64,000 nt of DNA from Dyella terrae. GTDB lineage: Bacteria; Pseudomonadota; Gammaproteobacteria; Xanthomonadales; Rhodanobacteraceae. The stretch is from the NCBI RefSeq assembly GCF_004322705.1, contig NZ_SIZZ01000001.1, positions 868,001-932,000 on the forward strand, read 5' to 3'. Within the stretch, counting starts at the first letter, position 1; every line of letters begins with the position of its first letter. Shown here piece after piece: positions 34,607 to 43,677 of the stretch. The notes under the pieces are model-generated. The model was not told the origin of the DNA, made no database searches, and saw only the letters and a list, made by a program, of their open reading frames with translations. The position numbers and the translations under genes were made by a program.

Positions 34607-35674
34607 TTACTGCAGCGCCTGGGCGCGTACGCCCTTCGCGCCGACCGTCACGATGACGTCACCGGATACCGCCACCGCTGATGCGGGTGCAGGCTTGGCC
34701 GGTCGATGGGAAACAAAATGCTCGCCGCCGTCGCGGCTGAAAAGGACCGTGCCGGACTGGCTCACCAGGGCAAGCCCCTGCGCACCGAAGCTCGATCCGC
34801 CGGTGATGCTGTCCTGCACGCCGGTATCCACGGGCGACCAGTGGCTACCGCCGTCGGTGCTGCGATAGGCGTTGCCGCGCAGGCCGTAGACCACCACGGC
34901 ATCGGTGGTTCCTGCTATGCCGAAATAGGTGCCTTTGTACGGCGTTTCCAGCGCATGGAAGCGCCCCGCTTCGCGATCAAGCTTGAGCACCAGACCCTGC
35001 TCGCCGGTGATATAGACGTCCGTACCGATGCCATGCACGGCGTACAGGTGAAGTCGATCCGGGTTATCGGTGCGATCAAACCACGATACCCAGTGTTGCC
35101 CGCCATCCGTCGTCTCGAAGATGACGTTGAACGCGCCGACGACAAAGCCATGCTGCGCGTCGGCAAACCACACGCCGAGAAACGGGTTCTCAGCGCCTTG
35201 CGCTGCCGTGTGACCCACTTCGTCGACCAGCTTGTCGGCTTGCGCCTTGTCACCGAGCTCGCCCTTCGCGGCACGTGCGCGGATCTGCTCCAGCATCAGT
35301 GGCCCCGTGCGACGACCATCCATCTGCAAGGACCAGTTCAGGCCGCCATCCGTGGTGTGCAGCACGACACCGTCGTGCCCCACGGCCCATCCGAGGGCGG
35401 GCGTTGGGAAACTCAGGGCGACCAGGTCGGACGACACCGGCACCCTCGCCTGCTTCCAGCTCGCGCCATGGTCATCGGAGTAGACGATATGACCGCGTTG
35501 GCCCGCGGCGATCATTCGCTGGCCTGCGACGGCCAGGTCATTGAGCAAACCCCTGGCGGCCAATGGACTCATGTCCGCTGGCGTGTCCAGCACATCGCTG
35601 AAGTCGGCGATCGACACAGCGGGAAGCGCGAGCGCCAGAGCGACCAGCGTGCGACAGATGGATGGCTTGAACAT
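34607..35674 (-). CDS. Exported YCF48-like beta-propeller protein
   Basis: 355 aa. Seen: signal peptide (MFKPSICRTLVALALALPAVSIA), then BNR/YCF48 blades with repeated D-x-G-x-x-W signatures: YSDDHGASWKQ, HTTDGGLNWSLQ, ETTDGGQHWVSW, RSTDGGSHWSPV and FSRDGGEHFVSH. Blades are spaced 50-90 residues apart, giving a seven-bladed propeller. The start is ATG 35674; the frame is open further upstream but without signal or ribosome site. Known: plant and cyanobacterial YCF48 helps assemble photosystem II, while this proteobacterial branch goes with RND exporters and DUF1329. Inferred: a periplasmic scaffold for the exporter encoded 19 bases downstream. Confidence 0.8.
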   Translation of the reverse strand: MFKPSICRTLVALALALPAVSIADFSDVLDTPADMSPLAARGLLNDLAVAGQRMIAAGQRGHIVYSDDHGASWKQARVPVSSDLVALSFPTPALGWAVGHDGVVLHTTDGGLNWSLQMDGRRTGPLMLEQIRARAAKGELGDKAQADKLVDEVGHTAAQGAENPFLGVWFADAQHGFVVGAFNVIFETTDGGQHWVSWFDRTDNPDRLHLYAVHGIGTDVYITGEQGLVLKLDREAGRFHALETPYKGTYFGIAGTTDAVVVYGLRGNAYRSTDGGSHWSPVDTGVQDSITGGSSFGAQGLALVSQSGTVLFSRDGGEHFVSHRPAKPAPASAVAVSGDVIVTVGAKGVRAQALQ

Positions 35675-35900
35675 GGGATGCCCCGAAAATCTACAACTGA
35701 ACCAATCTCGTGATACCGGATGCCCGGCGTCATGCATCACGTGTAAAGACAGGTGATGCCGCGTCACGAGGTGCGTGGCAAATGGCGGTGGGACGCTGTG
35801 CTGGTCGGGTAACGCTGGACGCAAACCCTCCCCCGAGAACCTTGCTCGTCGCCGCAGTCAGACAGCGTGTACTTCACCACCGCCATTGCCATGCCAGGGA

Positions 35901-35932
35901 GTCGCGAAGCGAAGGTGGCTTCGCTCCGCGAC
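35901..35932. repeat. Long stem-loop between the DUF1329 and YCF48-like genes
   Basis: GTCGCGAAGCGAAG pairs with CTTCGCTCCGCGAC around a 4-base loop with one bulge. It sits 29 bases after the DUF1329 stop and has no T-run, so it may be a REP-like element or an mRNA stabiliser that lowers expression of the downstream genes. The remaining ~220 bases before the YCF48-like gene contain no other feature I can support. Confidence 0.5.
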
Positions 35933-35960
35933 CATACTCACGATCCTTCCTGATGGACGC

Positions 35961-37310
35961 TCAGCGAACACCCGATCCGGCCAGCGACTCCGGAGCCCAG
36001 TCGCGCTCAGACAAGGGCTTGGTGTAACGCACGCCCCCCGTCTCGCCGGAGAAGCCAGTCAACGAATACGAGCCGGCCATGAGGTCGTAGATGCCATGCA
36101 GGTCGGCTACCGGCGCGGGCATGTCATAGGCTGGCGTGATGTACGCGAAACCCGTGCGGAACAGTTGGCCGCGCGCGTCATACGCTTCGGAGGCAACGGC
36201 TGCCCAGCTGTCCTCGTCGAGATAGAACGTGCGCTTGCTGTAGATGTGGCGCTTGCCGGCAGCGAGCGTCGCCTCGACCACCCACACGCGATGCTTTTCC
36301 CAGCGCACGTCGGAGGGGTTGAGGTAGCTCGGCGTCAGCAGATCATCGGCCTTTGAACCGTAGGCCATCTTGTAGTCGTTGTACGGAACGAAGATTTCCT
36401 TCTTGCCAACGAGCTTGAAGTCGTAGCGTTCCATGGAGCCGTTGAAGAGGAACACATCGTCAAAGGTGGACGAACCGCCCGAGCCCGGGTTGGGCGTATC
36501 GAACGCGAGATCGGGGGCGACCTTCACGCGGCGCTGGCCCGGCAGGTACTGCCATGCCTTGCGGCCCTTGTCGCTGTAGTTGAGCGGATCGACGATCTGC
36601 ATCGCCTCACCCGCGCGACGCGCCGGGCCGGTGTAGGTCAGGCGCTGTTGCCAGAACACATCCGCGCCAGGCTTGCTGGTATCCCAGTACGGATACTCTT
36701 CGACGGCATTGCCTTCGGTGGACAGCGTCGCGTGCCCGGAGGCGTCGACGTTGTAGTTGCGATACTTGGTGTCATAGGCCACGCCGTTGAAGCGCACCAG
36801 GTGGTTCCACATCGCTTCGAAGCCGGTCTGCGGCATCGGGAACGGGAAGCCCGCGTGGCAGCCACTCATGGAACGACCGCCCGCATCGGTCTTGGCTTCC
36901 ACGGCGCACTTGGCCGTGTTCTCGATGACGAATTTCGGGAAGGCGGCCGTGCGATGAGTCGGATACACGTCGATGTGATAGCCCGGATACTTCTTCATCA
37001 GGGCCTTGGTGCCCTCGGTCAGATTGGCCGAGTACTTGTCCATGTTCTTGGCGTCGATCGACATCAGCGGCTTTTCACCGGCAAACGGGTCGGGACGGAT
37101 GCCGCTACCTGCCTTGAATCCGGAAGGCGGGCTCGTAAGGCCGCCGCTGTAGGCGGGAATGGCGCCATCGGCGCTACCGGCCATGTCTGCGCCAACGCCG
37201 GTGAGCGTGGTGCCAAGCTTCTTTGCCTCGTCGGATGAAACGCTGGCATGGCCGACGCCGGAGATCAAAACGGCAATGGCCCCGGCGATCAAGGCTTTGC
37301 GTAATTGCAT
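35961..37310 (-). CDS. DUF1329 family exported protein
   Basis: 449 aa. Seen: signal peptide MQLRKALIAGAIAVLISGVG then HASVSSDEAKKLGTTLTGVG. The body has family hallmarks: FPFPMPQTGFEAMWNHLVRF, YLPGQRRVKVAPDLAFDTPN, SMERYDFKLVGKKEIFVPYN, VRWEKHRVWVVEATLA and the late DEDSW motif. The fold is distantly lipoprotein-carrier-like (LolA/LolB-type), which would fit binding a lipid in the periplasm. Start ATG 37310 has GAGGAG eight bases before it. First gene of a unit with the YCF48-like and RND genes, with an operator-like dyad 165 bases upstream. Known: DUF1329 and DUF1302 proteins travel together; here the DUF1302 partner is 10 kb away but carries the same upstream dyad. Confidence 0.88.
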   Translation of the reverse strand: MQLRKALIAGAIAVLISGVGHASVSSDEAKKLGTTLTGVGADMAGSADGAIPAYSGGLTSPPSGFKAGSGIRPDPFAGEKPLMSIDAKNMDKYSANLTEGTKALMKKYPGYHIDVYPTHRTAAFPKFVIENTAKCAVEAKTDAGGRSMSGCHAGFPFPMPQTGFEAMWNHLVRFNGVAYDTKYRNYNVDASGHATLSTEGNAVEEYPYWDTSKPGADVFWQQRLTYTGPARRAGEAMQIVDPLNYSDKGRKAWQYLPGQRRVKVAPDLAFDTPNPGSGGSSTFDDVFLFNGSMERYDFKLVGKKEIFVPYNDYKMAYGSKADDLLTPSYLNPSDVRWEKHRVWVVEATLAAGKRHIYSKRTFYLDEDSWAAVASEAYDARGQLFRTGFAYITPAYDMPAPVADLHGIYDLMAGSYSLTGFSGETGGVRYTKPLSERDWAPESLAGSGVR

Positions 37311-37474
37311 GCGCGTACTCCTCACAATGGTGATTCCAGCGTCGGGGCGCATGCTCTGGCACCACCCACGCTCTCTAGTTGCCTGGCTCTCGTCACCGGT
37401 CTTCGCGTCCCGCCTGACTGGCAGGGACACGCCAAAGCGGTCGATACCCATTGTTAGGAGCGCTGAAAACCACA

Positions 37475-37497
37475 CCCCCCCCAAAACGTCGGGGGAG
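37475..37497 (-). promoter_or_regulatory. CTCCCCC-N8-GGGGGGGG dyad upstream of the DUF1329 unit (site A)
   Basis: Read on the minus strand: CTCCCCC, eight bases (GACGTTTT), then eight Gs. The same words and spacing occur at 40430-40452 and 46837-46859. A -10-like TAACAAT starts about 18 bases after the G-run, so the dyad would cover the -35 position. Candidate binding site for the MalT-like regulator encoded next door. Confidence 0.6.
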
Positions 37498-37587
37498 GGG
37501 CAAGCAAGTCAACGGGAGGAGCCGGTCTCCGGAGGCGTACGCCGGGGTCTACGGGGCGGCAAACGCAGCGCCTACCAGCTTTGGCGG

Positions 37588-40275
37588 CTATTCCAGACCC
37601 TGGATGAGACCGAGCAGCTGTGCGCGGTGGACGACATGCCGGCGGGTACCTACCCCCAGCTTGCCGAACAGGTTTTTAAGATGCCATTTCACGGTGGCCT
37701 CACCCACTGCCATCGCCTGGGCAATTTCCTTGTTCGACAGGTTGCGCGCCAGGAACTCGAGCACTTCGCGCTCCTTGGGCGTCAACACCATGCTTGGCAT
37801 GACACGCGGGCCGCCCTGGCGCTGATCCATGGGCGGCGGAATCACGCGCGACGGCGACGCGGCAACCGTGGCCGGTTCGCCGCTTGCCTCTTCCATGACG
37901 CGATAAGCCCAGTCGGTGAGCACCGGATGGGTATCGGTAAACAGGCGCACGAAGCCATAGGTCCGGGCCAGGCTCATGGCTTCGATCATCAGCGTGCGGC
38001 CGTCTTCGCCGTTGCGGTCCAGAGCAAAGGCGCGAAGTGCCATGCATTCGATGCGAAAGCGTCCCAGGTGGGCCTGTTCGGCCAAGGGGGCCGCTCGTGC
38101 CACGGACTCCAGCACGCCGGGCCAATCCTGGGCGGCCATCGCGCTGTAGGCATGGGCCATGGCGCTCACCATCTCGACGTTCCGTCGCCACAAGGGGCCG
38201 CGGCCAGGGCTTTCGCTGGCCACCATCTCGTCGATGCGCGCGATGAGTGCCGAGCACGTCTCGCGGCGAAAGCGGCTGGCATGCATGCGCACCTGCTCTC
38301 CCAGGCTGGCAATGCACAGACGCGGCAGTCGGCGTGCAGCACCAATGGCGAACGATGCTTCCAGGATATCCAGCGCGCGATGCTCCTCGCCCTGCGCGGC
38401 CGCCACGCGTGTCACGGTGCGATAGCCGACCAGAATCGACTCGGGCGCCCCGACGCGCTCCAGGACGTCCAGGCGATTGGCGAGCAAGGCCACCGCTTCG
38501 TCCATGTGATCGCGCTCGTAGGCAATGGAGGCGAGCAACGCGGCGAACATGCACGACAAAGGATGTCGTCGTCCGAACTTCGCATCGATGGAGACCAGGG
38601 CGGCACGCAAACCTTCTTCGGCGAGAAGGATCTGTCCTTCCCACACAAAACTCAGGCCGATGATGAAATCGCGCCAACGTATCGCGTAGTCGGGCTCCCT
38701 TGGCAAATCCGTGCCTGGCGTCGTGCACAGGCGCCGCGCCTCCGCCGGATCACCCTGCAGCAGGGCCATCATGGCAAGGCGGTTGATGTGCATTCGCTGG
38801 AATTTGGGCTCCTCGGCCGGCGGGGCAGCCTTCCACGGGGCCAGCATGCCGACGCAGCGATCAGGATCGTCCGCGTAGTAGGCCGCGCCGCTGGCAATCA
38901 GCACGCATTCGTAGCGCAAGGCGAGATTCACGTCCGGCCGCGACAGGATCAGGCCAACCATGCGCTCAGCTTCTTCGTGACGCTCACTCACGGCCAGCGA
39001 CCACGCCGCCGCCAGCCGCAGCTGCGGATGTTGATCAAGCACGGACTCAGGCAGTACATCGAGCCATTCGCGCATCGTGCCCATGTGGCCCTGGATCACC
39101 GCCTCGTAGAGGCCCTTCTGCGCCAGGTCGACGGCAACGCCTTCCCTGCCCGCCTCCCGCGCATGGCGCGCGGCCTGCGTCAGCATGCCGTGTGCGGCCA
39201 GCCAGTCCTGCGCGCGGCCATGCAAGTCGTCCCTCTCCCACTCGGGTAGTTCAGCCAGATGCAGGCGCAGTGCATCGAGGGCGAGCAGATGCAGGCGGTA
39301 CCAGTCGGAGTCTTCGCCAACGACGAAGATCGGCGTCTCGCGGGCAAGCCGCGCCAGTCGCTGCGGTGCCCCCTGGTCACCGGTAAGCGCAACGCACAGA
39401 TCCGGATGCAGCTGATCCACCACGGCAACGCGGGTGAGAAATGCCACGTCCTCCGGCGCGAGTTTGGCGGTCAGTGCCTCAACCAGCTGGTTGCGTGAAT
39501 CGGGCGAGTGCGGCCCCACCACGCTGCGCAGATCGCTGCCCCGCTCCATGGCAGCCAACACAAGCTGCAGGCCCAGCGGCCAGCCTTCCGTCAGTTCGTG
39601 CAGCCGCGCACAGGTGTCAGGATCCGCCTTGGCGCCGATGCGGTTGCGCACCAAGCCAATGGTTTCCTCCAGCGTGAATCGCAGCGTCTCGACGCCCACC
39701 GAAGTCGACAGGCCATAGGCTTCCAGGTCGGCCACCATCGACGCGAGATCGGAGCGACCCGCCGCCACGACGCGCAAGTTGGGCGGCGCGTTGTGCAGCA
39801 GATAATTGAGTGCAGCCTGGCTGCCCGGATGCAGGCGTTCGGCTTCATCGATCATCAGCACCATCGACAGCGGGGCCTGGGCCACCTCGCTGAGCCACGC
39901 GGTGACGCCCTCGTACTCGCCGATCGCCACGGAAGCACTTTCCAGCAGCGTCGCGCCGAACTGCGGTCGACCACACCCCATGCGCACCGCAAGCACAAGG
40001 CTGTGCAGCATGCGCTGGGGATCCGGGCTTCCGTCGGCCGAGATCCAGGCGACTGCCCATCCGCGCGCGAGATATTCATGTCGCCATTGCGCGAGCAGTG
40101 AAGTCTTGCCAAACCCCGCGGGTGCCTGCACCAGGATGAAGGGCCGCTCGCGGAACTGCTCGTCATCCAGGCCCAGGCGTGGCCGCACCAGCAAATAGCG
40201 CGGCGCACGCGGCGGCGTGGTTTTCAGAACCAGTTCGGCAATGGCGGGAGCTGCTCCGCCGGCTGTAAGGGCCAT
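37588..40275 (-). CDS. MalT-like (LAL) LuxR-family transcriptional activator
   Basis: About 895 aa. Seen: an N-terminal lead VLKTTPPRAPRYLLVRPRLG, Walker A VQAPAGFGKTSLLAQW near residue 55, Walker B MVLMIDEAERLHPG near 145, a long TPR-like helical middle, and a C-terminal LuxR helix-turn-helix (LTPKEREVLEFLARNLSNKE, then VKWHLKNLFGKLGV). This is the MalT/AcoK layout: ATP-dependent oligomerisation controlled by an inducer bound to the middle region. ATG 40275 is chosen; a GTG at 40371 is also open. Such regulators recognise short G-rich words, and three identical C5-N8-G8 dyads flank the transcription units here. Inferred: it activates the DUF1329, Usp-BKACE and DUF1302 operons in response to a catabolic inducer. 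Confidence 0.82.
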   Translation of the reverse strand: MALTAGGAAPAIAELVLKTTPPRAPRYLLVRPRLGLDDEQFRERPFILVQAPAGFGKTSLLAQWRHEYLARGWAVAWISADGSPDPQRMLHSLVLAVRMGCGRPQFGATLLESASVAIGEYEGVTAWLSEVAQAPLSMVLMIDEAERLHPGSQAALNYLLHNAPPNLRVVAAGRSDLASMVADLEAYGLSTSVGVETLRFTLEETIGLVRNRIGAKADPDTCARLHELTEGWPLGLQLVLAAMERGSDLRSVVGPHSPDSRNQLVEALTAKLAPEDVAFLTRVAVVDQLHPDLCVALTGDQGAPQRLARLARETPIFVVGEDSDWYRLHLLALDALRLHLAELPEWERDDLHGRAQDWLAAHGMLTQAARHAREAGREGVAVDLAQKGLYEAVIQGHMGTMREWLDVLPESVLDQHPQLRLAAAWSLAVSERHEEAERMVGLILSRPDVNLALRYECVLIASGAAYYADDPDRCVGMLAPWKAAPPAEEPKFQRMHINRLAMMALLQGDPAEARRLCTTPGTDLPREPDYAIRWRDFIIGLSFVWEGQILLAEEGLRAALVSIDAKFGRRHPLSCMFAALLASIAYERDHMDEAVALLANRLDVLERVGAPESILVGYRTVTRVAAAQGEEHRALDILEASFAIGAARRLPRLCIASLGEQVRMHASRFRRETCSALIARIDEMVASESPGRGPLWRRNVEMVSAMAHAYSAMAAQDWPGVLESVARAAPLAEQAHLGRFRIECMALRAFALDRNGEDGRTLMIEAMSLARTYGFVRLFTDTHPVLTDWAYRVMEEASGEPATVAASPSRVIPPPMDQRQGGPRVMPSMVLTPKEREVLEFLARNLSNKEIAQAMAVGEATVKWHLKNLFGKLGVGTRRHVVHRAQLLGLIQGLE

Positions 40276-40741
40276 CAAGCTGATCCAGGTAGGCTGCCGC
40301 GAATTTCCCGAAAGAATGAGGCTGTGGCCCTGCCCTCGCTCCCTGAGCGACCCACCCAAGGCGTGCGCCACAAATCATTGTAGTCACGCTGCAACCGGCG
40401 TCGCTACTCATCACTCACCCTTCACGAGACTCCCCCTCCTAGCCGGGGGGGGTCTCCCTGGCGAGGCGTACCTAGCCTTGGATTCGTGACAGAACATGTC
40501 TGGCGATCCAGCCGTCCGACGCCTGGGGTCCGGTGGGCGCGCGCGCCGGCCGGATGGGGGTGGAGTCCAACCGATGAGCCTTCGCAAACGGAGGCTCCAC
40601 TGGGCGGCCGGGCGCGCGCCTGTCGGGAAGCGACGGTGGATTGCATCGCTACCCACGCAACAGCACATGTTCCGGCGGCCATCGCAAGGTGCGGTGGGCT
40701 CGACGCCGCGGTCGCAGGTAGTACATCTGTTTGGAGTCCGC
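40276..40741. other. Divergent control region between luxR-type gene and the Usp operon
   Basis: No gene is supported; open frames here run into the starts of the two neighbours. It contains site B of the CTCCCCC-N8-GGGGGGGG dyad (40430-40452, with flanking GAGAC/GTCTC extending the symmetry) and a hairpin GAGCCT/AGGCTC near 40577-40597. The ~290 bases from the dyad to the Usp start suggest a long leader. Confidence 0.5.
40430..40452 (+). promoter_or_regulatory. CTCCCCC-N8-GGGGGGGG dyad upstream of the Usp operon (site B)
   Basis: CTCCCCC, spacer TCCTAGCC, eight Gs. Flanking GAGA and TCTC extend the inverted symmetry. A -10-like TACCTAGCCT stands ~17 bases after the G-run. It lies 155 bases from the regulator start and 290 from the Usp start, so it may serve both. 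Confidence 0.6.
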
Positions 40742-41734
40742 ATGTATCGTCATCTCCTGGTTCCGCTCGATGACAGCGATCTGACGATCGAAACGGTCAG
40801 CAAGGCCGTGAATCTCGCGCGTGCGCTTGGAGCCCGGGTCAGCTTTGTGCATGTGCACGATCATCGTTCGGCGCAGCCCGATGGCAGCGACGACGAGACT
40901 GGCTACGCCGACACCTATCGCGATCGCGCCCGTGCACTGCTGACCAAGGCCGAAGCGGCCGCGCGTGCGCTCGGCGTTCCTTGCGATTCAGTCATCCTCG
41001 ATGGCGCCCTGCCTTATCAGGCGATCCTCGACACCGCGCGGAAGCTCGGTTGCGATCTCATCTTCATGGCGCCTCACGGTCATCGCGCGGTGCGTGGCGC
41101 CGCACTGGGTTCCCAGACAGCCAGCGTGCTGATGTCGGGCGAGCTGCCGGTACTCGTGTCCTCGGCTCAGCCAGCTGGCCAGGTCCACCCGATGATCGAG
41201 ATCATCCGTGACGAGCACCGCGCGCTCTCTGCGGTGCTGCACGCATGGATATACCTGCTCAACCGGGACGCCGCGTGCAGCGCCGAGGATGTCGATCTCA
41301 TGCGCGCCATGGCCCGGTACGTCATTGAACTGCCGCTCGCCCTCCAGCATCCAAAAGAGCACGGCTATCTGTACGTCGTGCTGCGCGGACGCACGGCCGT
41401 CGTTCATGCCGAGCTCGATGAGCTGGAACGCCAGCACGAACGCGAGCGCGCGATGGCCGAAGCGCTGGCCGAAGGCGTGGAGCGTTTCAGCCAGGGCCAG
41501 TGGGTTCAGGGGCAGCTTCGGGATGCCGTCGAGAACTACGCGCAGTTCATGTGGGAACACGTGGGGCGCGTCGAGGGCGTGATTCTTCCCATCGCTCAAC
41601 GTTATCTCTCCGAAGCCGATTGGAACGAGATTTTCACGGCGGCCACTCGCCAGGGAAGTCCGCGTGCCAACGGCGAGGCAAAGGCTGCCTTCCAGCAGTT
41701 GTTCTCTCGCATGGCGCACCTGGCACCGCCATGA
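40742..41734 (+). CDS. Universal stress protein fused to a hemerythrin-like domain
   Basis: 330 aa. Seen: residues 1-150 are a UspA fold (MYRHLLVPLDDSDLTIETVS at the start, then DLIFMAPHGHRAVRGAALGS, close to the G-x2-G-x9-G-S/T ATP-binding pattern). Residues ~155-320 form a four-helix hemerythrin/HHE unit with its ligands in IRDEHRALSAVLHAW, HPKEHGYLY, LERQHERERA and FMWEHVGRVEG. The latter domain binds a di-iron site and senses oxygen, NO or iron. The ATG at 40742 has GGAG six bases upstream. First gene of a six-gene operon for a dioxygenase-based pathway. Inferred: a redox or oxygen sensor protecting that oxygen-dependent pathway. The fusion order Usp-HHE is uncommon but known. Confidence 0.85.
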   Translation: MYRHLLVPLDDSDLTIETVSKAVNLARALGARVSFVHVHDHRSAQPDGSDDETGYADTYRDRARALLTKAEAAARALGVPCDSVILDGALPYQAILDTARKLGCDLIFMAPHGHRAVRGAALGSQTASVLMSGELPVLVSSAQPAGQVHPMIEIIRDEHRALSAVLHAWIYLLNRDAACSAEDVDLMRAMARYVIELPLALQHPKEHGYLYVVLRGRTAVVHAELDELERQHERERAMAEALAEGVERFSQGQWVQGQLRDAVENYAQFMWEHVGRVEGVILPIAQRYLSEADWNEIFTAATRQGSPRANGEAKAAFQQLFSRMAHLAPP

Positions 41735-41802
41735 CGCCACGCCACCCCATGGTCAGCAGTACGCGGCGCCTCGCGCCGATGGTTTGAGCACAGGAGTCTC
41801 CC

Positions 41803-42783
41803 TTGGAACACGCTATCCGTTTTTACGAGTCAGGCAGCCCCGATGTGCTGCGCTACGAATCCGTCCAGGTAGGCTCGCCCGGCCCGGGCGAAGTCCGTTT
41901 GCGGCATCACGCGGTGGGGCTCAACTTTGCCGACACCTACTTTCGTAACGGCACGTATCCCATTCCGTTACCCAACGGCATGGGTGTCGAAGCGGCCGGT
42001 ATCGTCGAGGCCGTCGGTGCGGGCGTCGCCAACGTGGCCGTCGGCGATCGCGTGACGTACACCGGTTTCCTCAACACCCTGGGTGCCTACAGCACGGCCC
42101 GAATCGTGCCCGCGGCACCGCTGATCCGCCTGCCCGAAGCCATTGCCACGGAAACGGCTGCGGCCATGACCATGCGTGGCCTCACCGCCGCCTACCTGAT
42201 GCGTCGCATCTATCCCTTCCAGGCGGGTGAAACACTGCTTCTGCATGCCGCAGCCGGCGGCGTGGGCCTGATCGTTTCGCAATGGGCCAAGCTGCTCGGC
42301 CTGCGTGTCATTGGCACGGTGTCGACGGAAGAAAAAGCCGCTGTTGCGCGGGCCCACGGCTGCGACGAGATCATCAACTACAGCCACGAAGACATCGCGG
42401 CACGTGCGCGCGAGCTGACGGATGGCAGGGGTGTGTCCGTGGTGTTCGACTCGGTGGGCCAATCCACCTTCAACGCTTCACTCAACTCACTGCGTCGGCG
42501 CGGACTCATGGTGTGCGTCGGCACGGCCTCCGGCACCATCCCGCCGTTCGATCCGCAGATTCTCGCCATGAAGGGTTCGCTGTACCTGACGCGACCGGCA
42601 CTGGCCGACTACATCGCCGATCCTGTGGACAAGGCGGCACTCGCCGAGGAACTTTTCGGCCACGTGTCGTCCGGCCGCATCAAGATCGAAATCAACCAGC
42701 GGTATGCGCTGGAGGATGCGGCGCAGGCGCACCGCGATCTCGAGTCGCGTAAGACCACCGGCTCGTCGATCTTCGTCATCTGA
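41803..42783 (+). CDS. NADPH:quinone oxidoreductase-like zinc-independent dehydrogenase
   Basis: 326 aa, MDR superfamily. Seen: N-terminal GroES-like fold (GVGLNFADTYFRNGTYP-type segment, here HHAVGLNFADTYFR), the nucleotide-binding Rossmann fold with LLLHAAAGGVGLIVSQWAKL, then VFDSVGQSTFNASL. Catalytic zinc ligands of alcohol dehydrogenases are absent, as expected for quinone oxidoreductases. Start is TTG 41803 with AGGAG six bases before it. It ends 9 bases before the dioxygenase gene, so they are surely cotranscribed. Likely reduces an enone or quinone intermediate with NADPH. The true substrate is unknown. Confidence 0.85.
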   Translation: MEHAIRFYESGSPDVLRYESVQVGSPGPGEVRLRHHAVGLNFADTYFRNGTYPIPLPNGMGVEAAGIVEAVGAGVANVAVGDRVTYTGFLNTLGAYSTARIVPAAPLIRLPEAIATETAAAMTMRGLTAAYLMRRIYPFQAGETLLLHAAAGGVGLIVSQWAKLLGLRVIGTVSTEEKAAVARAHGCDEIINYSHEDIAARARELTDGRGVSVVFDSVGQSTFNASLNSLRRRGLMVCVGTASGTIPPFDPQILAMKGSLYLTRPALADYIADPVDKAALAEELFGHVSSGRIKIEINQRYALEDAAQAHRDLESRKTTGSSIFVI

Positions 42784-42792
42784 GGCAACGCC

Positions 42793-43641
42793 ATGCGCAT
42801 TGAGCAACTCACCTGCAACATTGGCGCCGAACTCTTCGACGTCAATCTTGCGGATGCCGTTCACAACGACGACCTGTTCGGCGAGATCAAGTCCGCGCTG
42901 CTCAAGCACCGCGTGCTTTTTCTGCGTGACCAGGACATCAGCCGTCAGGATCACGCGGCGTTCGCCCGTCGATTCGGGGAGCTGGAAGACCACCCGATCG
43001 TACCCAGCCATCCGGACGCCCCGGGGCTGGTGCAGATCTACAAAACCCCCGACGCGCCGGCAGACCGCTACGAAAACGCCTGGCACACCGACGCGACCTG
43101 GCGCGCCAACCCGCCCATGGGCTGCGTGCTTCGTTGCGTCGAATGCCCGCCGGTCGGCGGCGATACCATGTGGACCAACATGGTGGCGGCATACGACATG
43201 CTGCCGGCCCATATCAAGAAGCAGATCGCGCCTCTGTATGCGCGCCATAGTATCGAGGCGTCCTTTGGCGCGGCCATGCCCATCGAGCGTCGCCATGCCC
43301 TGCGCGAGAAGTATCCCGATGCCGAGCACCCGGTGGTGCGCACGCACCCGGAAACGGGCGAGAAGGTGTTGTTCGTCAACGCATTCACCACGCACTTCAC
43401 CAACTTCCACACGAAAGAAAACGTGTGCTACGGCCAGGACGCCAATCCTGGCGCAAGCCTGCTGCTCAACTACCTGATCAGCCAGGCCCACATTCCCGAA
43501 TACCAGGTGCGTTGGCGCTGGAGCAAAAACAGCATCGCCATCTGGGACAACCGTTCGACACAGCACTACGCGGTCATGGACTACCCGCCCTGCCATCGAA
43601 AGATGGAGCGCGCTGGCATCGTCGGCGACGCCACGTTCTGA
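42793..43641 (+). CDS. TauD/TfdA-family alpha-ketoglutarate-dependent dioxygenase
   Basis: 282 aa. Uses Fe(II), oxygen and 2-oxoglutarate to hydroxylate a small acid or ester, often cleaving a C-O, C-S or C-N bond. Seen: the HxD pair in ENAWHTDATWR near residue 97, the distal His in STQHYAVMDY near 255, and the 2-oxoglutarate-binding Arg in RKMERAGIVGD. VGGDTMWTNMVAAYDMLP is the family signature before the cap. All ligands are intact. Within the family the sequence resembles taurine dioxygenase, TfdA and alkylsulfatase AtsK groups, and I cannot decide among them. It lies between the quinone oxidoreductase and the BKACE genes in one operon, so it probably creates or exposes the acid that BKACE later handles. 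Confidence 0.88.
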   Translation: MRIEQLTCNIGAELFDVNLADAVHNDDLFGEIKSALLKHRVLFLRDQDISRQDHAAFARRFGELEDHPIVPSHPDAPGLVQIYKTPDAPADRYENAWHTDATWRANPPMGCVLRCVECPPVGGDTMWTNMVAAYDMLPAHIKKQIAPLYARHSIEASFGAAMPIERRHALREKYPDAEHPVVRTHPETGEKVLFVNAFTTHFTNFHTKENVCYGQDANPGASLLLNYLISQAHIPEYQVRWRWSKNSIAIWDNRSTQHYAVMDYPPCHRKMERAGIVGDATF

Positions 43642-43677
43642 ACCCCAACCCACCATCACAGAGCAACAGGACACGCC

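Noticed and set aside
37159-39249. 696-codon plus-strand frame
   Set aside because: Antisense to the DUF1329 gene start and the LuxR-type regulator gene; composition is that of a shadow frame.
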